Shown here in pieces: positions 10,551 to 16,814 of a DNA stretch of 64,000 bases. The DNA comes from Alteriqipengyuania flavescens. Lineage in GTDB: Bacteria > Pseudomonadota > Alphaproteobacteria > Sphingomonadales > Sphingomonadaceae. The translations under genes and the position numbers were made by a program. Position 1 is the first letter of the stretch. The number at the start of each line of letters is the position of its first letter. The notes under the pieces were generated by a model. It saw only the letters and a program-made list of their open reading frames with translations, was not told the DNA's origin and searched no databases. Location: positions 2,088,501-2,152,500 of the forward strand of contig NZ_CP129107.1 in the NCBI RefSeq assembly GCF_030406725.1, in the 5' to 3' direction.

Positions 10551-12491
10551 ATGGCCAGCCAGGTGGCGGATGCTCCCGCCGAGAACACTTCCCCCGAAGC
10601 GGTCGTGGTCCGTTTCGCCGGGGACAGCGGCGACGGGATGCAGCTGACGGGCGGGCAGTTCACGCTCTCCACCGCGCTGGCGGGCAACGACCTTGCCACC
10701 TTCCCCGATTTCCCCGCCGAGATCCGCGCGCCGCAGGGCACGCTGTTCGGCGTGTCAGCATTCCAGATCAACTTCGGCAGTCGCGAGATCAACACGGCGG
10801 GCGATGCGCCGGACGTGCTGGTGGCGATGAACCCGGCGGCGCTGAAAGTGAACATCGCGGCGCTGAAGCCCGGCGGCCTGATCATCGCCGATACGGGCGC
10901 CTTCACGAAGCGCAACCTCGACAAGGCGAAATACGACACCAACCCGCTGGAAGACGGCAGCCTGGCGAAATACGACGTGCTGGCCTTCGACATCAGCGAA
11001 AAGACGATCGAGGCGGTGAAGCCCTTCGGCCTCGGCAACAAGGATGCGCTGCGGTCCAAGAACATGTGGACGCTGGGGCTGGCGCTGTGGATGTTCGACC
11101 GTCCGCGCGACCCGATCCACGACTGGCTGAGGGCCAAGTTCAAGTCCAAGCCCGATATTGCGGACGCGAATATCGCGGCGCTGGATGCAGGCCATGCCTA
11201 TGGCGAAACGGCCGAGCTGGCGGGGCCCCAAGGCCATGTGTTCCGTCAGGTCCATCTGGACCCGGTGCCGAGCGAGGCGGGCCTGTACCGCACGATCACG
11301 GGTGCGGAGAGCGTAAGCCTCGGCCTCGTCGCGGGGGCGCAGCTGGCGGAATTGCCGATGTTCTTCGGCGGCTATCCCATCACGCCCGCCAGCGCGATCC
11401 TGCACCACCTTGCGCGGTTGAAGGAATACGGCGTCACGACCTTCCAGGCGGAAGACGAGATCGCCGCGATCTGCGCGGCCATCGGCGCGAGCTATGCTGG
11501 CCAGCTGGGCGTAACCAGCTCGTCCGGCCCCGGTATCGCGCTGAAGACGGAGGCGATGGGCCTCGCCATCATGACCGAGCTGCCGCTGGTCATCGTCAAC
11601 AGCCAGCGCGGCGGCCCGTCCACCGGCCTGCCGACCAAGACCGAGCAGAGCGATCTCTACCAGGCCGTCTATGGCCGCAACGGCGATGCGCCAATGCCGG
11701 TGATCGCCGCGCGCAGCCCCGGCGATGCGTTCGAATGCGCCATCGAGGCGTGCCGCATCGCGGTGGAATACATGACCCCGGTGATGCTGCTGACCGACGG
11801 CTATATCGCCAATGCGGCGGAGCCGTGGAAAGTGCCGGACCCGGCCAGCTACACACCGTTCCCCGCGAAATTTCTCGAAGAAAAGAACGGTGAGGAATTG
11901 CTGCCCTACACGCGCGATGCGAAGGGCGCGCGGCCGTGGATCAAGCCCGGCACGCCCGGCCTGATGCACCGCATCGGCGGGATCGAAAAGGCGGTCGACA
12001 CCGGCCACATCGACTATGCGCCCGACAACCACCAAGCCATGACCGACGCGCGCCGCGACAAGGTGCTGGGCATTGCCGTGCCGGACCAGGAAGTCGATCT
12101 GGGTGAAGCGGGCGGCAAGCTGGCGGTGGTCGGCTGGGGCAGCACTTACGGCCCGATCCACCAGGCGGTGGTGCGTTCGCGGCGCAAGGGCTTCGACGTC
12201 AGCCAGATCCACGTTCGTCACATCTGGCCGCTGCCCGCCAACCTTGGCGAGCTGCTGCACGGATACGACCATGTGCTGGTGCCGGAAATGAACACCGGCC
12301 AGTTCAAGACCGTGCTGCGCGACCAGTTCCTCGTCGACGCGCAGCCGCTCACCAAGACCAGCGGCCAGCCCTTCCAGATCGCCGAACTGGAAGAAGCGAT
12401 CGCGAAGTATTTCGACGGCGTGGCCGGCAACGAGGGCGGGCAGGTCCCGGCCAACGACCAGCAGCTTCCGAGCACGGAGACGGACGCATGA
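10551..12491 (+). CDS. korA: 2-oxoacid:ferredoxin oxidoreductase, fused gamma-alpha subunit
   Basis: The product has 646 residues. Residues about 20-210 are the gamma domain (VVRFAGDSGDGMQLTGGQFT, characteristic of KorA/OorC-type subunits), followed by the alpha pyrimidine-binding domain from about 220 (GGYPITPASAILHHL, SSGPGIALKTEAMG) and the transketolase-C-like domain after about 520. With KorB it forms a TPP enzyme that oxidises a 2-oxoacid, most likely 2-oxoglutarate, to the acyl-CoA and reduces ferredoxin. The fused gamma-alpha layout is the common aerobic two-subunit KGOR form. An AGGAC precedes the ATG. The pair may work beside, or instead of, the lipoate-dependent 2-oxoglutarate dehydrogenase; that cannot be decided from this window. 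Confidence 0.9.
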   Translation: MASQVADAPAENTSPEAVVVRFAGDSGDGMQLTGGQFTLSTALAGNDLATFPDFPAEIRAPQGTLFGVSAFQINFGSREINTAGDAPDVLVAMNPAALKVNIAALKPGGLIIADTGAFTKRNLDKAKYDTNPLEDGSLAKYDVLAFDISEKTIEAVKPFGLGNKDALRSKNMWTLGLALWMFDRPRDPIHDWLRAKFKSKPDIADANIAALDAGHAYGETAELAGPQGHVFRQVHLDPVPSEAGLYRTITGAESVSLGLVAGAQLAELPMFFGGYPITPASAILHHLARLKEYGVTTFQAEDEIAAICAAIGASYAGQLGVTSSSGPGIALKTEAMGLAIMTELPLVIVNSQRGGPSTGLPTKTEQSDLYQAVYGRNGDAPMPVIAARSPGDAFECAIEACRIAVEYMTPVMLLTDGYIANAAEPWKVPDPASYTPFPAKFLEEKNGEELLPYTRDAKGARPWIKPGTPGLMHRIGGIEKAVDTGHIDYAPDNHQAMTDARRDKVLGIAVPDQEVDLGEAGGKLAVVGWGSTYGPIHQAVVRSRRKGFDVSQIHVRHIWPLPANLGELLHGYDHVLVPEMNTGQFKTVLRDQFLVDAQPLTKTSGQPFQIAELEEAIAKYFDGVAGNEGGQVPANDQQLPSTETDA

Positions 12492-13522
12492 ACGCACCCG
12501 CAAAGATCGAAACCACGCTCAAGGACTGGGAAACCGACCAGGAGGTGCGCTGGTGCCCCGGGTGCGGGGACTATGCGATCCTGAAGGCGGTGCAGCGCAC
12601 CTTGCCGCAGCTGGGCGCGGATCCGGCGAACACCTGCTTCATCAGCGGCATCGGCTGCTCCAGCCGCTTTCCCTATTACATGGAATCCTATGGCTTCCAC
12701 ACGATCCACGGCCGCGCGCCGGCGGTGGCGACGGGGGTGAAGCTCGCCAACCCCGACCTCGACATCTGGCTGGTGACGGGCGACGGCGACGGGCTTTCCA
12801 TCGGCGGCAACCACCTCATGCACGTGCTGCGGCGCAACGTGAACATGCAGATCATGCTGTTCAACAACGAGATTTACGGCCTCACCAAGGGCCAGGCATC
12901 GCCCACCAGCCGGGAAGGGACCAAGTCGCCCTCCACGCCCATCGGCAGTTACGACCATCCCGCACGCCCCGCCGCTTTCGCGCTGGGCGCAGGTGCGCGT
13001 TTCGTGGGGCGCGGTTTCGACGTGTCGAAGAACCTGCCCGACGTGCTGAAAGCGGCCCATGCCCACCAGGGCGCGGCGTTCATCGAGATTTTCCAGAACT
13101 GCATCGTCTATAACAAGGACGTGTTCGACGATTTCGCCGCCCCGAAGGGCGCGGAGGATCGGCAGCTGTGGCTGGAAAACGGCGAACCGATGCTGTTCGC
13201 AAACGGCACCAAGGGGCTGACGCTGGACCGCGATGCGCTGCAGCTGAAAGTCGTCGACGTGACCGATGGCGACTGGGAGGCCGCCGGCGTGATCCGCCAC
13301 GACGTCACCAATCGCAGCGTGGCGCACATGCTGGTGGAAATGCCCTTCGGCCCGTTCCCGATGGCGCTGGGCGTGCTGTACGACGATCCGCGCCCGACGT
13401 TCGAGGCGGCGGTGATCGAGGAGCGCAAGAAGGCGAGCGAGGGCAAGACCGCCAACCTCGCGAAGCTGCTCGCCAGCGGGCAGACCTGGACGGTGGACGG
13501 GACCGCGCAGGACCCCGTCTGA
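12488..13522 (+). CDS. korB: 2-oxoacid:ferredoxin oxidoreductase beta subunit
   Basis: The product has 344 residues and overlaps korA by ATGA. It carries the TPP-binding motif GDGD at 98-101 with NNEIYGLTKGQ at 126-136. Candidate [4Fe-4S] ligands are Cys23 and Cys26 (CPGCG), Cys57 (GIGCSSR) and the cysteine in QNCIVYN. There is no additional ferredoxin domain, so an external ferredoxin must receive the electrons. GxGCSSRFPYYM and HGRAPAVATGVK are typical of the KorB/OorB group. It is convergent with the PAP2 gene across only 12 bases. Confidence 0.92.
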   Translation: MNAPAKIETTLKDWETDQEVRWCPGCGDYAILKAVQRTLPQLGADPANTCFISGIGCSSRFPYYMESYGFHTIHGRAPAVATGVKLANPDLDIWLVTGDGDGLSIGGNHLMHVLRRNVNMQIMLFNNEIYGLTKGQASPTSREGTKSPSTPIGSYDHPARPAAFALGAGARFVGRGFDVSKNLPDVLKAAHAHQGAAFIEIFQNCIVYNKDVFDDFAAPKGAEDRQLWLENGEPMLFANGTKGLTLDRDALQLKVVDVTDGDWEAAGVIRHDVTNRSVAHMLVEMPFGPFPMALGVLYDDPRPTFEAAVIEERKKASEGKTANLAKLLASGQTWTVDGTAQDPV

Positions 13523-13534
13523 CCCGACCGGCCG

Positions 13535-14278
13535 TCAACGCTTCAGCGGCGCTCCCTGTTCGCGGATGACGTTGTCGCCTTCGGGCTGCTCTATCTGGTG
13601 ATCGCGTTGCAGCGCGCTGGCGATCAGGCCCATCAGCAGTGCCCATGCCGCGCCTACGCTCCATCCTGCCAGCACATCGCTGGGGAAATGGACGCCGAGG
13701 TAAACGCGGCTGAAGCCGATCGTCAGCACCAGCAGCACCGCAATGCCGATCACGAAGGCGCGTAGTCGGCTCTCCGCCAGGCCTCGCGCCAGCAGCACCG
13801 CGATGGTGAGATAGACGATGGCGCTGTTCATCGAATGGCCGCTGGGAAAGCTGAGCGAGGTCACCTCCACCAGGTGCGGCACGATCTCCGGCCGCTCCCG
13901 CGCGAAGAGACTTTTCAGCAGCTTGCCGACGATTGATCCGCCACCGGTCGCTACGGCGGTCAGCAGCGCCTGCCGGTAACGGCCGAGCAGCAGCAGGAAC
14001 GCCACCGCCAGCACCGACACCAGCGTCAGCACGGTCACGCCGCCCAGCGCGGTGATATCGACCATGGCGGTGTGCAGCCATTCCGGCCCGATGGGCGTGG
14101 CGAGGTCGCCCGGCACGCGCAGCCCGGTCAGGATCGCGCGGTCGAACGCCTCCGTATCGCCTTCCGCCATCTCGCTCGCCAGCTTCCAGAATGCGAAGCC
14201 GAGCGCCGCTCCGCCGAGAAACAGGGCGAGCAGCCGCTGCTCGCGGCGCAGGAACGTGAGGACGCGGGGAAGGTGCAT
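13535..14278 (-). CDS. PAP2-family membrane phosphatase
   Basis: The product has 247 residues from the ATG at 14278, with about six membrane segments. The three-part phosphatase signature is complete: KSLFARERP (KxxxxxxRP), FPSGHS (PSGH) and SRVYLGVHFPSD (SRxxxxxHxxxD). Such enzymes remove phosphate from phosphatidate, phosphatidylglycerol phosphate or undecaprenyl pyrophosphate at the periplasmic face; the exact substrate cannot be read. The C-terminus is a short polar tail. It is divergent from the DUF457-like gene with 72 bases between the starts. Confidence 0.88.
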   Translation of the reverse strand: MHLPRVLTFLRREQRLLALFLGGAALGFAFWKLASEMAEGDTEAFDRAILTGLRVPGDLATPIGPEWLHTAMVDITALGGVTVLTLVSVLAVAFLLLLGRYRQALLTAVATGGGSIVGKLLKSLFARERPEIVPHLVEVTSLSFPSGHSMNSAIVYLTIAVLLARGLAESRLRAFVIGIAVLLVLTIGFSRVYLGVHFPSDVLAGWSVGAAWALLMGLIASALQRDHQIEQPEGDNVIREQGAPLKR

Positions 14279-14316
14279 GATGCCGCAATGCACGATGGCG
14301 GGCGAAGTTTCGCGCT

Positions 14317-14344
14317 TTGCCGAATGGCGCGCGCTGGCTAGGCT
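14317..14344 (+). promoter_or_regulatory. Likely leaderless promoter of the DUF457-like gene
   Basis: TTGCCG (14317-14322), a 16-base spacer and TAGGCT (14339-14344) end six bases before the ATG at 14351. There is no Shine-Dalgarno sequence in the gap. The same geometry recurs at 24879-24906 and 29631-29658. Confidence 0.45.
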
Positions 14345-14350
14345 CGCCGC

Positions 14351-15316
14351 ATGGACAATCTCACCCATTCGCTGGTCGGCGCATTGCTGGGACAGGCGGG
14401 GCTGAAGCGCAAGACCGGCCTTGCGATGCCCGCGCTGATCATCGGCGCGAACCTGCCCGATGTGGACGCGGCGTGCTTCTTCTGGCTGGAGGGGGTGGAG
14501 CACCTGGGCTTCCGGCGCGGCATCACCCACGGCCCGCCCGCGCTGGCGCTGCTGCCGCTGGTGCTGGCGGGATTGCTCTACGGGTTCGACCGCTGGCAGG
14601 CGAGCCGAGGCAAAAGGCCGGAGGGGCGATTGCCCGTCCGCTTCGGCTGGCTTTACGCGCTCGCCTTCCTCGGCTGCCTGACCCACCCGGCGCTCGACTG
14701 GCTCAACGTCTACGGCATCCGGCTGCTGGAGCCGTTCTCCAGCCAGTGGTTCTACGGCGACACGCTGTTCATCATCGACGTGTGGCTGTGGGCGTTGATG
14801 GGTTTTGCTTGCGTGTTCTCGCTGCGGCGGGAGAAGCGGGGCGGGGAGTGGAAGCGGCCCGCGCGCGTGGCGATTGCGGTGGCGCTGGCGTATATCGGGA
14901 TGAATGGTGCGGTCAGCCTTGAACAAGAGCGGATCGCATTCATCCACGTGCCAGACGCCCGAAATTTTATTGCTTCTCCACTACCTTTGTGGCCCCTTCA
15001 ACGCGAAAGCATCGTACAAGCTGCTGACGGGCGATGGATGTCGTCAAGTGGCGAAGGCTTTCGGGCCGTCTATCCGTATAGCTATATCACATCACAGCAA
15101 TGCAAGATGCCGGACGTTAAGGCCATGCGCAGCTTGGATGACGAACTCGATGCCTTCCTCTTCTGGTCCCGTGCGCCGTTTGCCGAGCGGGCGGCCGATG
15201 GCTCCGTCCTCCTGCGCGATGCGCGCTTCTACGATCCGCGCGCGCGGGATCGCTTCACGGTCGCCTTGCCGGATGTGAAGTGTGATCCGATCCCTCCGGA
15301 ACCGTCCCAGCGTTAG
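14351..15316 (+). CDS. Integral membrane metal-dependent hydrolase-like protein (YdjM/DUF457 type)
   Basis: The product has 321 residues. The N-terminus MDNLTHSLVGALLGQAGL and the motifs NLPDVD and RRGITHGP, plus THPALDWLN near 118, match the YdjM/LexA-regulated DUF457 membrane family with conserved histidines and aspartates that could bind metal. Four or five membrane segments cover residues about 1-200; the rest is a soluble, periplasmic-looking domain. Biochemical role in the family is unproven. From about 14940 to 15110 the DNA is visibly richer in A and T than its surroundings, within the soluble domain. It precedes the photolyase gene by 30 bases. Confidence 0.75.
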   Translation: MDNLTHSLVGALLGQAGLKRKTGLAMPALIIGANLPDVDAACFFWLEGVEHLGFRRGITHGPPALALLPLVLAGLLYGFDRWQASRGKRPEGRLPVRFGWLYALAFLGCLTHPALDWLNVYGIRLLEPFSSQWFYGDTLFIIDVWLWALMGFACVFSLRREKRGGEWKRPARVAIAVALAYIGMNGAVSLEQERIAFIHVPDARNFIASPLPLWPLQRESIVQAADGRWMSSSGEGFRAVYPYSYITSQQCKMPDVKAMRSLDDELDAFLFWSRAPFAERAADGSVLLRDARFYDPRARDRFTVALPDVKCDPIPPEPSQR

Positions 15317-15346
15317 ATCGCTTCCCTCTCAACGGGGGAGGGGTAT

Positions 15347-16747
15347 ATCTCGCAAGTCCAAATCGTCTGGCTGCGGCGCGACTTGCGCCTGAAGGACCAG
15401 CCTGCGCTGCATGCCGCGGCAGGGGCGGGGCCGGTCATCCCCGTCTACATCCTCGACGACGAGCGTGCCGGGGATCGAGCCTTGGGCGGGGCGCATCGCT
15501 GGTGGCTGCACCACTCGCTGGAGGACCTTGCGAAAACCTATGGCCGCCGCAATGCGAAGATCGTGCTGCGCCGGGGCGACAGCATCTCCGTGCTGCAGGG
15601 CATCGCGCAGGAAACGGGCGCTGCGGCGATTCACGCCAACCGCCATTACGAGCCGTGGCACCGCGAAGCCGAGGAAGACCTGCACGACGCGCTGAAAGAC
15701 AGCGAGTGCGAGCTGGTCCTGCACGACGGGAATTACCTGCTGCCCCCCGGCACTGCGACGACCGGCAGCGGCGATCCCTACAAGATCTACACTCCCTTCA
15801 TGCGCGCGGTGAAGGACCTGCTGCCCCCGCGCGACGAATTGCCCGCGCCGGAAACGATCTCGCAGCCATCGAGCCTGCCCGAAAGCGACGAGCTTGCCGA
15901 TTGGGACCTGCTGCCGACGAAGCCCGACTGGGCCGGGGGCCTGCGCGATTTCTGGACCGTGGGCGAGGATGCAGCGCACGAGCGACTGGAGTGGTGGGCG
16001 GACGAGGTCGGCAAGTACGACGATGGCCGCAACCTGCCGTCGAAGGACGAGACATCGAAGATGTCGCCGCACCTGCACTGGGGCGAGATTTCGCCCGTAA
16101 CCATCTGGCACCGGCTGAAAGACAAGCGCTCCGACGGATGGCAGACCTATGAAAAGGAACTGATCTGGCGCGATTATGCCCAGAACGTGATCTACCAGTT
16201 CCCGAAATATCCCGAGGAAAGTTACCGCGATTACGACGAGCAGGTGCTGTGGCGGAACCTCAATCGCGGGCATCTGATCGAAGAGGACCTGGAAGCGTGG
16301 CGGCGGGGGCGGACCGGCTATCCCATCGTCGATGCGGGCATGCGGCAGCTGTGGCAGACCGGCTGGATGCACAACCGCGTCCGCATGATCGCGGCCAGTT
16401 TCCTCATCAAGCACCTGCTGATCGACTGGCGCCACGGCGAACGCTGGTTCTGGGATACGCTGGTCGATGGCGACTATGCCAGCAACGGCACCAACTGGCA
16501 GTGGGTCAGCGGCACCGGCGTGGACAGTAACATGTTCCCGCGCATCATGGCGCCGCTGAGCCAGAGCGAGAAGTTCGATGCGGCGGGCTATATCCGCAAA
16601 TATGTGCCCGAACTCGCCGACCTGGACGACGCGCAGATCCACGATCCCGACGACGAGCACCGGCCGGGCGATTATCCCGTCAGGCTGATTGGTCACAAGG
16701 AAGCGCGCGAGCGGGCCCTGCAGGCCTATCGCGACAGCAAGGGGTGA
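15347..16747 (+). CDS. phrB: Deoxyribodipyrimidine photo-lyase, apparently starting at ATC
   Basis: The product has about 466 residues. The family start (QIVWLRRDLRLKDQPAL) requires translation from about 15347, where the only candidate is ATC, preceded four bases earlier by GGGGGAGGGG (15334-15343). The next ordinary start, TTG at 15383, would delete the conserved first beta strand WLRRDLR. The rest is a complete class I photolyase/cryptochrome: an N-terminal antenna-binding alpha/beta domain (to about 140) and a helical FAD domain (about 200-466) with HLHWGEISP, YPIVDAGMRQLWQTGWMHNR and the DGDYASNGTNWQW motif. It repairs UV-induced cyclobutane dimers using light, which fits a surface-water lifestyle. 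Confidence 0.9.
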   Translation: MSQVQIVWLRRDLRLKDQPALHAAAGAGPVIPVYILDDERAGDRALGGAHRWWLHHSLEDLAKTYGRRNAKIVLRRGDSISVLQGIAQETGAAAIHANRHYEPWHREAEEDLHDALKDSECELVLHDGNYLLPPGTATTGSGDPYKIYTPFMRAVKDLLPPRDELPAPETISQPSSLPESDELADWDLLPTKPDWAGGLRDFWTVGEDAAHERLEWWADEVGKYDDGRNLPSKDETSKMSPHLHWGEISPVTIWHRLKDKRSDGWQTYEKELIWRDYAQNVIYQFPKYPEESYRDYDEQVLWRNLNRGHLIEEDLEAWRRGRTGYPIVDAGMRQLWQTGWMHNRVRMIAASFLIKHLLIDWRHGERWFWDTLVDGDYASNGTNWQWVSGTGVDSNMFPRIMAPLSQSEKFDAAGYIRKYVPELADLDDAQIHDPDDEHRPGDYPVRLIGHKEARERALQAYRDSKG

Positions 16748-16768
16748 CGCGGCAGTAAGCCGAAACGA

Positions 16769-16796
16769 AAAGGGCGGCCCGCGAGGACCGCCCTTT
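16769..16796. terminator. Bidirectional terminator between phrB and rne
   Basis: AAAGGGCGG (16769-16777) pairs perfectly with CCGCCCTTT (16788-16796) across a ten-base loop. Lying 21 bases after the phrB stop and 18 bases after the rne stop, it can serve both convergent genes; A/T flanks supply short U runs on both transcripts. Confidence 0.75.
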
Positions 16797-16814
16797 CATG
16801 TATCTGCCCCCGGC

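Noticed and set aside
10755-12503. 582-codon minus-strand frame opposite korA
   Set aside because: Antisense artefact of codon bias; korA is complete on the other strand.
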